A DNA stretch of 64,000 bases from assembly GCA_016200005.1 (NCBI GenBank), contig JACQFP010000026.1, positions 62,001-126,000 on the forward strand, in the 5' to 3' direction. Under the pieces are notes generated by a model. That model saw only the letters and a list, made by a program, of their open reading frames with translations. It was not told the origin of the DNA and did no database searches. Shown here piece by piece: positions 51,263 through 58,531 of the stretch. Numbering within the stretch: position 1 is the stretch's first letter; each line of letters opens with the position of its first letter. A program made the translations under genes and the position numbers. Source of the DNA: Verrucomicrobiota bacterium (GTDB taxonomy: Bacteria; Verrucomicrobiota; Verrucomicrobiia; Limisphaerales; PALSA-1396).

Positions 51263-51574
51263 TCACCTGGCCTTGCGCTTGCCGCGTTTTTCCAACCAAC
51301 GCGCAAAAGACTGCTGGCTTTCGCCCGATGGTTTGCCCAGCACCAGCCCTTCAATGCTGATGTCCTCGTCCAAGTCCGGCCAGTGGATGCCTTCGCCGCG
51401 ACCGATGAAGCGCCAGTGGTTGCGTTCCTTGGCCGTGCCGTGCAACAGCCGCGGAAACCAAGCGAGCGGCGCGGTGATGGTGCGTCCGTCGGAAAGTGTC
51501 ACCATCAGCGTGTCCGCGGTCACTTTTACGTTTTCGCCCGCGACAGCCCGTGGTTCATCCACCAAAGTATTCAT
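51263..51574 (-). CDS. DUF2442-domain protein
   Basis: A 103-residue protein with the DUF2442 pattern: NVKVTADTLMVTLSDGRTITAPLAWFPRL and GRGEGIHWPDLDEDISIEGLVLGKPSGESQQSFARWL. It is encoded directly after a DUF4160 gene (20-base overlap). DUF4160/DUF2442 pairs are common small modules on chromosomes and accessory elements and resemble toxin-antitoxin cassettes in arrangement, but function is not established. The basic tail ends EKRGKRKAR. Confidence 0.85.
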   Translation of the reverse strand: MNTLVDEPRAVAGENVKVTADTLMVTLSDGRTITAPLAWFPRLLHGTAKERNHWRFIGRGEGIHWPDLDEDISIEGLVLGKPSGESQQSFARWLEKRGKRKAR

Positions 51575-51791
51575 TCCATTCCTCTAACAGTTCTTCGCGG
51601 TGCTTTTCAAGCAACCGCTGAATTCGATTGAGTTCAACGCTACCAAATCCACCGCTCCTTTGCAACCGCACCGGGTTGAGCCAGAACTTGGCGTTGCTCC
51701 GGTCGCGCTCGACGTGGATATGGGGCGGCTCGTCGCGATCGCCCGCGTAAAAGAAAAAACGATACGGCCCAATGCGCAAAACCGTCGGCAT
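51555..51791 (-). CDS. DUF4160-domain protein
   Basis: A 78-residue protein of the DUF4160 family: MPTVLRIGPYRFFFYAGDRDEPPHIHVERDRSNAKFWLNPVRL, then an RIQRLLEKHREELLEEWNEYF helix. The PPHIHVE histidines are the family hallmark. It overlaps the DUF2442 gene by 20 bases, so the two are expressed together. A mobile or toxin-antitoxin-like cassette is suspected from the family's distribution. Confidence 0.87.
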   Translation of the reverse strand: MPTVLRIGPYRFFFYAGDRDEPPHIHVERDRSNAKFWLNPVRLQRSGGFGSVELNRIQRLLEKHREELLEEWNEYFGG

Positions 51792-51918
51792 ATAAATTTA
51801 CACAACCATACGTTTTCAACTCTTGAACGCCGCCTTCCTAATCAACTGGTTCTTCCCGCAGCGGCCGAATGCACTGCGCGCTGTCTCGCCAGCCAACTGC
51901 AAACCGACTAACTCCACT

Positions 51919-52749
51919 TCAGCGTTTTCCACCCGCCATCGACTTGTCGGCGCTGGGATTCCAGAACTCCGCGTTCTCTGCGAAGAGTTTCGCGCCCATT
52001 TCCTTGAGCCGCGAGTCCGGGACTTTCTCCAGTTTCTCGTAGCAGGGATGGTGACTGGCTTTGTACGGATTGTTGTGTTTCGTGTTGTAGCAACAGATGA
52101 AGGACCAGCGAGGGTGCGGCGATTTGTTCTGGTCGGAAGCGTGCAGCGTGTTGCTGTGGAAGAACAACACGTCACCGGGATCAATTTCCACATAAACCAA
52201 CTCCATGACTTTCTTCGCCTGCTCGACGCGTTCGGGGTCCGCCCCAGTCTGGTCGCCGTATTTGCCGTGCTCGATGCGGCCAAGTTTATGCGAGCCGCGC
52301 AACACCTGCATGCAACCGTTCTCGCGCGTGTTCGGATCGACCGCGATGAACGCCGACCCTAGATCGGGGAAGAGACAACCGTTCATGTACCAGTAGCCGT
52401 AATCCTGATGCCAATTCCACGCGCCGCCAGTGAACGGTTCCTTGATGCTCATCTTGGAGTGATAGTGATAAACTTCGTCGCCGAGCAATTGCTCCATCGT
52501 GTCCACGATGCGAGGACAGCGTGCCACCGAGCCATAAATATCCTCGCCGGCCTTGTTCCAGAGCACGAGTCTGATGGCCGCGCCCTGGCCGTCAGCGACT
52601 TCGTAGGCGTTCTTCTTCATCGCCGCGTCGGCCTTGGCCGCCGAGCGCAGGATGTCCATCTCTTCAGCGTCGAAGAGTGAGCGGAGAATTACATAGCCAT
52701 CGCGATGGAATTGAGCGATCTGCTCGTCGGAAAGATTTTTCTTTGGCAT
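51919..52749 (-). CDS. Phytanoyl-CoA dioxygenase (PhyH) family protein
   Basis: A 276-residue Fe(II)/2-oxoglutarate-dependent dioxygenase. The start MPKKNLSDEQIAQFHRDGYVILRSLFDAEEMD is typical. The iron triad is visible: H and D in WHQDYGYW and H in LFFHSNTLHAS. ARG in the later strand binds 2-oxoglutarate. ATG 52749 is chosen; the longer open frame to 53049 runs through a repeat. Members hydroxylate varied small molecules; the substrate is unknown. It is transcribed divergently from the methyltransferase at 53107. Confidence 0.88.
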   Translation of the reverse strand: MPKKNLSDEQIAQFHRDGYVILRSLFDAEEMDILRSAAKADAAMKKNAYEVADGQGAAIRLVLWNKAGEDIYGSVARCPRIVDTMEQLLGDEVYHYHSKMSIKEPFTGGAWNWHQDYGYWYMNGCLFPDLGSAFIAVDPNTRENGCMQVLRGSHKLGRIEHGKYGDQTGADPERVEQAKKVMELVYVEIDPGDVLFFHSNTLHASDQNKSPHPRWSFICCYNTKHNNPYKASHHPCYEKLEKVPDSRLKEMGAKLFAENAEFWNPSADKSMAGGKR

Positions 52750-53106
52750 AAGCTTGGGATGTTGAGTTCTGGCTTCCAAGATAAGGTTTCTGTCTCGAAC
52801 TACAAGGTTGGATTTGCGTGCATCTGGAATTCCACATTTGCGCGATGCGCTCGGTTCCCCTTGGCTCACCGGACACGCTAAAGCGTGAACTCCAGCGTCG
52901 CGCACAGACCGTCTTCGTTGGAGTTCAACCTTCAGGTTGTTCCAGTCGGCAGCATGGTGAATCAAGTGCATTGCCCGATACGAGATTTCCAACGGCCCAA
53001 CACTGGAGGCTCTCTTTTTTTGAGCGACTTGCGAGGTCGCAGTGTCCAACGAACTACCGAGCCGTAAACCACGTGCGGCGAGTCATCGATTGAGGAAAGG
53101 AATCTT
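52750..53106. other. Intergenic region with hairpin repeat copy B
   Basis: About 357 bases between divergent genes. It contains the repeat pair at 52873-52940; the remaining sequence shows no gene. The AGGAAAGGA at about 53092 is the ribosome binding site of the methyltransferase. Confidence 0.6.
52873..52940. repeat. GGAGTTCA-hairpin repeat pair, copy B
   Basis: Reverse unit at 52873-52895 (its complement reads CTGGAGTTCACGC-TTTA-GCGTG), then forward unit TTGGAGTTCAACC-TTCA-GGTTG at 52918-52939. Order is the opposite of copy A at 47816-47880. Confidence 0.75.
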
Positions 53107-53697
53107 ATGCCTGAAGACGTTAATTTTGTTGAGCGATATGCCCGGGCGGAAACGCCGTGGGATTCCGGCAGACCGAGCGAGGAGTTGCTCCGGGTGTTGA
53201 ACGCCGGGAAGCTGACGGGGAAAACGGTTCTGGAAATTGGCTGCGGCACGGGAACGAACGCCCTCGAACTGGCCCGGCGCGGATACACAGTGACGGCGGT
53301 GGATTACGTCGAGCAGCCGATCTTGGCGGCGCGCGAAAAGGCCAGGCAGGCCGGGGTGACGGTGGATTTCCGCGTGGCCGATGTGTTGAAGGACGACCTG
53401 GGCGGGCTGTATGATATTCTGTTCGACCGCGGCGTTTATCATCATCTCCGCACGGAGGACTTGAAGGGATTTCAAGAATTCCTCAAGCGCGCCACTCGTC
53501 AGGGCAGTTGGTGGTTGAGTCTGGCCGGCAACGCCAAGGAGAAGATTGAGAATGGCCCGCCGGTCGTTCAGGAAAACGAAATCCGTGCGGAGCTTGGACC
53601 GCTGTTTGAAATACTCGAGCTGCGCGAGTTCCGGTTCTCCACCGGTCAGAGTAATTTCCGTCCGCTCGCTTGGTCCATCCTCATGCGCCGCAAGTAG
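53107..53697 (+). CDS. SAM-dependent methyltransferase (TehB-like class I)
   Basis: A 196-residue class I methyltransferase. Motif I is VLEIGCGTGTNALELARRG (about residues 41-59), followed by VTAVDYVEQPILAAREKA (motif II, acidic residue binding SAM ribose) and FRVADVLKDD; DILFDRGVYHHL is the motif IV region. It resembles TehB/thiopurine-type small methyltransferases. A strong AGGAAAGGA precedes ATG 53107. Substrate unknown. Confidence 0.88.
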   Translation: MPEDVNFVERYARAETPWDSGRPSEELLRVLNAGKLTGKTVLEIGCGTGTNALELARRGYTVTAVDYVEQPILAAREKARQAGVTVDFRVADVLKDDLGGLYDILFDRGVYHHLRTEDLKGFQEFLKRATRQGSWWLSLAGNAKEKIENGPPVVQENEIRAELGPLFEILELREFRFSTGQSNFRPLAWSILMRRK

Positions 53698-53731
53698 GGT
53701 GATGCTGGGTTCGAGCGGAGTTCCTCGCCCG

Positions 53732-54808
53732 TCACCCCATCCAATGTGGATTGCGCGCCGTCCCATCGAAGCGTTCGGTCGTCTTGAACTGTTCATAGCG
53801 CCCGGTCGCGGCGGCGGCCGATGTGCGAGCGAGCAATGCTGAAATCTCCGTCTTGCTCATCGGTTTGAACGTGCGCGCGGCCTCAAACGCCTGATCGAGA
53901 ATTTTCATGCTGTCGATGCCGGTGATCACCGTCGAGGTCGGGAGGTTCATGGCATAGTGCAGGCACTCGATGGCCGAAGCCGTGTTGCTTCTCAGAATCG
54001 CCCCGCTGCCCATCGATTTCATTCCCAACACGCCGATCTGTTCCTTCACCAGCACGGGAAGAACTTTGTGCTCGAAACTCCGGAAGTGCGCGTCCATCAC
54101 GTTCAATGGCATCTGCGCGGCATCGAAATGGAACTTGTGGTCGGCGGCGATCTCCAGCATCCGCAGATGTACGAGCGGATCCTTGTGCCCGGTAAAACCG
54201 ATGTAGCGAATCTTGCCGGCCTTCTTCGCTTCCAACATGGCTTCGTGCGCGCCGCCTTCCGCGAAGACGCGGTCCGGGTCTTCGAGCCGGATGATTTCGT
54301 GATGCTGCATCAGGTCGATGCGGTCCGTATGCAACCGTTGGAGGCATTCATCGATTTGCTTCGCCGCCGCCGCTTTGCCGCGGCCGTCGATCTTGGTCAT
54401 CAGAAAGACCTTGTCGCGATAGCCGTCGCGCAACGCCTTGCCCATGCGGATTTCACTGCCGCCGTCGTGATAATCCCAGCAGTTGTCCATGAAATTGATC
54501 CCGCGATCAATGGCGGTGCGAATGATGCGAATGCCTTCCTGCTCTTCTCTTGGCACGCCGATGTGATAGCCGCCCAAGCCGATGGCCGAAACCTTCTCGC
54601 CCGTGCGCCCCAATGTGCGGTAAGGCATTTCGCTTCTTGTTTCAACGGCCCAGCCGCGAGGATCGGCGGCAACGGCCACGCTGGTTGCGACCGCCAACTT
54701 GACGAACTCTCGTCGGGTGACACCGGCACCGCCGGCAGTTCGCTGTGTGTTACTGTCGAACGCGGTCGCTTGCAGAGACGGGGTGACTTCGAGCAAAGAT
54801 TTTTTCAT
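53732..54808 (-). CDS. Tat-exported aldo/keto reductase
   Basis: A 358-residue protein. A Tat signal (TRREFVKLAVATSVAVAADPRGWA) at about residues 31-55 marks export to the periplasm. The AKR barrel follows: MPYRTLGRTGEKVSAIGLGG, the catalytic Asp/Tyr region NFMDNCWDYHDGGSEIRMG, Lys in FLMTKIDGR and His in DLMQHHEI. It reduces carbonyls with NAD(P)H or acts on sugars. The start is preceded by a strong GGAGG. The next minus-strand gene upstream is a DUF1080 protein, 25 bases away. Such pairs are typical of Verrucomicrobia and Planctomycetes. Confidence 0.9.
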   Translation of the reverse strand: MKKSLLEVTPSLQATAFDSNTQRTAGGAGVTRREFVKLAVATSVAVAADPRGWAVETRSEMPYRTLGRTGEKVSAIGLGGYHIGVPREEQEGIRIIRTAIDRGINFMDNCWDYHDGGSEIRMGKALRDGYRDKVFLMTKIDGRGKAAAAKQIDECLQRLHTDRIDLMQHHEIIRLEDPDRVFAEGGAHEAMLEAKKAGKIRYIGFTGHKDPLVHLRMLEIAADHKFHFDAAQMPLNVMDAHFRSFEHKVLPVLVKEQIGVLGMKSMGSGAILRSNTASAIECLHYAMNLPTSTVITGIDSMKILDQAFEAARTFKPMSKTEISALLARTSAAAATGRYEQFKTTERFDGTARNPHWMG

Positions 54809-54833
54809 CGGACTCCTCCATTAGGTTCATGGT

Positions 54834-55475
54834 TCACTTTCCCGTTAACAAATTGGTTCCCCCTTGCGGGACGATTCTCAACGCTCCCGGAGCTTGCGGC
54901 GGCCCCAGCAGGCGAATGCGGCGATACTCCATTTGACCGCGGTCAGCCTCGAGACCGATGGGGCCGGTGGCCGGAAGTTGGAGCGCATCTTCCAGCACTT
55001 CCCCGTTGCAGGTGCAATGGGCGACATTCTTCCGCACCGTGATCTGGATTTCGTTCCAGTCTTGCGGTTTGTATTTCTTAAGTTCCTTGTAAGGGCCGGC
55101 GACGAGGTAATCGCGACACTGAAGCTGCGGTCCGCGGATGAAAATGCCGCTGTCCGCATTCACGCCAGCGCGGAATTCCAGCTTGAGATTGAAATCCCTT
55201 GGGAACTCGCGCGTTGTCCACAACGCCTGCTCCAGACGGGGAGTTTTGGGATTTACCACCAGGACGCCGTCCCTCACCGTGAAACGCCCGTCATCGCTTT
55301 GCGTCTTGCCGTCGAAATTATTCGTCTTGTAACCCCAGCCGGTGAGGTCCTTGCCGTTGAACAAACTGATGTAGCCAGGTTCGGGCTTGAAGTCGTCCGC
55401 GCGCGCCACGGTCAAGGCAGCCGAGGCGATAAACCACCCGACGATGCCGACACCAAAAGAAAGTGTTGAGGTCAT
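54834..55475 (-). CDS. Exported DUF1080 (3-keto-disaccharide hydrolase-type) protein
   Basis: A 213-residue secreted protein. MTSTLSFGVGIVGWFIASAALTVARAD is a signal peptide; the mature domain begins PEPGYISLFNGKDLTGWG, the signature of the DUF1080 beta-jelly-roll family, with LWTTREFPRDFNLKLEFRAGVNADSGIFIRG and LQLPATGPIGLEADRGQMEYRRIRLL later. Some members hydrolyse 3-keto-glycosides. Its gene directly precedes the aldo/keto reductase, so it may share a sugar pathway. Start ATG 55475. Confidence 0.9.
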   Translation of the reverse strand: MTSTLSFGVGIVGWFIASAALTVARADDFKPEPGYISLFNGKDLTGWGYKTNNFDGKTQSDDGRFTVRDGVLVVNPKTPRLEQALWTTREFPRDFNLKLEFRAGVNADSGIFIRGPQLQCRDYLVAGPYKELKKYKPQDWNEIQITVRKNVAHCTCNGEVLEDALQLPATGPIGLEADRGQMEYRRIRLLGPPQAPGALRIVPQGGTNLLTGK

Positions 55476-55594
55476 AACTTTTGGAACTGGTCGCCACCGA
55501 CACTGTGCGCGCGAGTCAGCCCGGGAGCAAGCGCGAAAAAAACCGAAATAAGCGTTGCCAACCCGGAGAGAATTCTCTAAATGGAACAACGCCT

Positions 55595-57661
55595 ATGAGA
55601 ACAATCCAATCGATTCTTTCGCTCGCGGTGTTGTCACTCTGCGGTGGTCTGCTTCACACCGAGGCGGCTCCCGTGGGACAACCGTCAATCACTCCTGAAT
55701 TTAGCGCCGTTCTGCGCAGCGGCGATGTGCGCCGGCTCCGCGACGCGCTGGACCACGGTTCGCCCGCCAACGCCCGGGACGCACAGGGCAACACACCCCT
55801 GATGCTGGCTGCCGTCTATGCCGATTCTGCCTGCGTCAAGCTGCTGTTGGATCGTGGCGCGGAAGTCAACGTCTCCAATGCGGCGGGCGCGACTCCTTTG
55901 ATGCGCGCTGCGTTCGATTACGAGAAGCTCCGCTTGCTTTTGGAACGTCGAGCGGACATCAACGCGCAATCGACGCTGGGCAATACCGCGTTGATGCTCG
56001 CTGCCCGTCCGGCAAATTCCCATCGTGCGGTCGAACTGCTGCTCGCGCACGGCGCGAACCCCAATGCCACGAACAATTGGGGCGCCACGGCCTTGATGGC
56101 GGCGGCGGCCAGCGGCGACGACACCTCTGTCCGCCTGCTGCTGAAGCATGGCGCCAACGCGAATGCCCAACCCGTCGTTGATCATGTGGCTTTTATCTTT
56201 GGCGGCGGCCGTAGCGCGCTGATGTGGGCCGCCTACCGTGGCAACACCGCGATCATGAAACAGCTGATTGACGCTGGCGCGGACGTTAACGGGGAAGGAT
56301 TCCTCGGCACACCGCTGTCGCAAACCGCGTGGGCCAACCACACGGAGGCGGCGCGGTTCCTGATCGATCGCGGCGCGCAAGTGAATCAGGCCGGGCACGG
56401 CGATGGCTACACGCCGTTGCACTGGGCGGCCTCGTCAGAACAGCGCGACGCCTCGCTCGTGAAACTCCTGCTCAGTCGCGGTGCCGACCCCAATCTCGGC
56501 GGCGGTGAGAATGTGGACGCGTTCATGAGCGTACCGCAAACACCATTGATGCTGGCCCGGCGGCGCGGGGAGACGCCGATTCTCGCGGCGCTGCTGGCTG
56601 CCGGCGCCACCAATGAAACCCCGGACCGCCTGCCTTCGCTGGCGGCGCCGGCCCGCGCTCTTCCAGATCGACTCGACAGCGCGACCTTGCGTTCGGCGAT
56701 CGGCCGTGCGCTGCCGCCACTTCAAGAAAGCTCGTTGCAATCCAAGCAAGCCTTCGTGAATCACGCCTCGCACCAGGACTGCATCTCCTGTCACCAGCAA
56801 TCCCTGCCGCTGGCCGCGATTGGTTTCGCGAAACGACAACAGGTCAAGGTGGACACCGACGCCGAGCGGCAACTGGAGGAACTAATGCACAAAGGCGAAC
56901 TGAAGAACATCGAAGCCGACTGGCAGGCGCTCTTTCACCCTGACCCGGTGCAGACCAAGGGTTACTCACTTTTTGGTTATGCGGCGGACGGACTACCCGC
57001 CGATGAATTCACCGATTCCTGGGTGCATCATCTGTCCGCGATTCAAGGTGAGGACGGACGATGGTTCAACAATCTGCCCCGGCCTCCCCTTCAAACCGGC
57101 GACATCGGCGCCACGGCGCTCGCCATCCATGCGCTGCAGCGCTATCCGCTGCCCGGACGCAAAGCCGAATTCGCAAAACGCGTCGAGCGCGCACGCCAAT
57201 GGTTGTGGTCGGTGAAACCGGAGAACAACAGCGGCCGCGTATTCCAGATTCTCGGGCTGGCCTGGGCCGGCGAACCGGCGCGCCGACTGCAACCGCTGGC
57301 CAAAGCCCTGCTCGCCGAGCAACACAGTGACGGCGGCTGGTCGCAATTGCCAACGCTCAAGAGCGACGCCTTCGCCACCGGACAAAGCGTGTACGCGTTG
57401 CGCATCGGGGCGGGAATTGCCGGTTCGCATCCCGCTCTTGACCACGCCCGGCGATACCTGCTCCAGACCCAGCTCGACGACGGCACATGGTTTGTTCGTC
57501 GCCGCGCGTTTCCTTTCCAACCGACGATGAAGAGTGGCTTCCCGCATGGCCGGGACTCGTGGATCTCCGCCGCCGCGACGAGTTGGGCGGTGCTGGCCTT
57601 GAGTCTCCCGGAAGAAACCAAAGTCACAGCCAGTGCGACGGACGCCGTCGCGCGCCGCTGA
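55595..57661 (+). CDS. Exported ankyrin-repeat protein with CxxCH and alpha-toroid domain
   Basis: A 688-residue exported protein from ATG 55595 (signal peptide to about residue 25). Residues about 35-370 are eight or so ankyrin repeats (NTPLMLAAVYADSACVKLLLDRGAEVN and similar). A single haem motif CISCH stands at 396-400 in NHASHQDCISCHQQSLPLAAIGFA. The C-terminal 290 residues have alpha-alpha-toroid (prenyltransferase/squalene-cyclase-like) repeats: QGEDGRWFNNLPRPPL, SDGGWSQLPTLKSDAFATGQ and LDDGTWFVRRR. The combination is unusual. Function unknown; possibly a periplasmic scaffold or redox-sensing protein. Confidence 0.8.
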   Translation: MRTIQSILSLAVLSLCGGLLHTEAAPVGQPSITPEFSAVLRSGDVRRLRDALDHGSPANARDAQGNTPLMLAAVYADSACVKLLLDRGAEVNVSNAAGATPLMRAAFDYEKLRLLLERRADINAQSTLGNTALMLAARPANSHRAVELLLAHGANPNATNNWGATALMAAAASGDDTSVRLLLKHGANANAQPVVDHVAFIFGGGRSALMWAAYRGNTAIMKQLIDAGADVNGEGFLGTPLSQTAWANHTEAARFLIDRGAQVNQAGHGDGYTPLHWAASSEQRDASLVKLLLSRGADPNLGGGENVDAFMSVPQTPLMLARRRGETPILAALLAAGATNETPDRLPSLAAPARALPDRLDSATLRSAIGRALPPLQESSLQSKQAFVNHASHQDCISCHQQSLPLAAIGFAKRQQVKVDTDAERQLEELMHKGELKNIEADWQALFHPDPVQTKGYSLFGYAADGLPADEFTDSWVHHLSAIQGEDGRWFNNLPRPPLQTGDIGATALAIHALQRYPLPGRKAEFAKRVERARQWLWSVKPENNSGRVFQILGLAWAGEPARRLQPLAKALLAEQHSDGGWSQLPTLKSDAFATGQSVYALRIGAGIAGSHPALDHARRYLLQTQLDDGTWFVRRRAFPFQPTMKSGFPHGRDSWISAAATSWAVLALSLPEETKVTASATDAVARR

Positions 57662-57721
57662 TCGCCGAGTATCGCAAAACCCGACTTGCTCCAAATAAAC
57701 ATCCCGGTTAATATTTCCACC

Positions 57722-57943
57722 ATGAGCACGGCGACAGAAATTGAAACCGCCATTCGCAACCTTCCGACATCGGAAGCGCGCGCCGTCGCAAAATGGCTGC
57801 ACGAGTATCTCGTTCGTGAGGTTGACACGCCGCTGCCGCTCGCCGGAGACGCCTTGGCCAAATGGCGCGGACGCGGGCGGCTGCCAGTTGGCCGCAACGC
57901 CGACGCCTACCTGCAAGTGACTCGCGATGGCAACGGCAGTTGA
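57722..57943 (+). CDS. Putative antitoxin of a VapBC-type module
   Basis: A 73-residue protein: MSTATEIETAIRNLPTSEARAVAKWLHEYLVREV followed by a basic, disordered tail GDALAKWRGRGRLPVGRNADAYLQVTRDGNGS. The short N-terminal helical part, with a basic toxin-binding tail, is typical of antitoxins paired with PIN-domain toxins. It overlaps the toxin ORF start (57927) by 17 bases. The downstream toxin is frameshifted, so the module may be degenerate. Confidence 0.7.
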   Translation: MSTATEIETAIRNLPTSEARAVAKWLHEYLVREVDTPLPLAGDALAKWRGRGRLPVGRNADAYLQVTRDGNGS

Positions 57944-58338
57944 CACCTCGGTGTTGCTTGATGTGCTGCTGGCAGACCCACTGCACGCGGCACGCTCGGA
58001 AGCTGCTCTGCGCAATGCTTCATCCCGAAGGTGGTTTGATCGTTTGCGAAATAGTCGTTGCCGAAATTGTTCCTGTGCTCACGCCTGCTTCCGTCCAGGA
58101 GTTTCTCGCCGACTGGCACCTCGCTTTTCTTCCTTCATCCGCAGAAAGCTCCGTGCTTGCGGGACGCATGTTTCATCGTTATTTGGAGCGCGGCGGCAAA
58201 CGCGGCCGGGTCGTGCCGGACTTCCTTGTTGCCGCCCACGCGCAACTTCATGCCGACGGTCTTTTAGCCCGCGACCGGGGTTATTACCGGGATTATTTTC
58301 AAGACCTGAAACTTCTTGATCCGAGCCGCCCGGCATAA
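57927..58338 (+). pseudogene. Frameshifted VapC (PIN-domain) toxin
   Basis: The first frame gives MATAVDTSVLLDVLLADPLHAARSEAALRNASS with the first PIN Asp; the following VapC sequence EGGLIVCEIVVAEIVPVL...VPDFLVAAHA...LLARDRGYYRDYF, with the remaining Glu and Asp residues, lies in the +1 frame. A single-base insertion in the CCC run at 58024-58026 would explain it, since removing one C joins both frames smoothly. All four acidic PIN positions remain across the two frames. It may be a pseudogene or a sequencing error. Confidence 0.85.
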
Positions 58339-58531
58339 ACTCGCCGCCATTGCCACGCCGAAACGGAGTCAAGGCGGGAGACGCAGATCGGAGAGGTTGA
58401 CGCGAATTTCACGAATCTCCGCCAATTTCCAGAACTGAAAGTCACTAAGATAAAATCCCATAATTTCAACCGTGGCTAAACTGTCTAAATAAATTCTCCA
58501 AGTCTCCTTGGTTGACTGGATTTCCCGCAAT

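Noticed and set aside
47816-52940. Repeat units considered as a CRISPR-like or tandem array
   Set aside because: There are only two pairs, inverted and 5 kb apart, without regular spacers or cas genes.
52750-53049. 100-residue extension of the PhyH frame
   Set aside because: It crosses a hairpin repeat and lacks dioxygenase character; ATG 52749 starts the family sequence.
57927-58338. Programmed frameshifting in vapC
   Set aside because: There is no slippery heptamer with a downstream structure; a one-base insertion in a C run is simpler.
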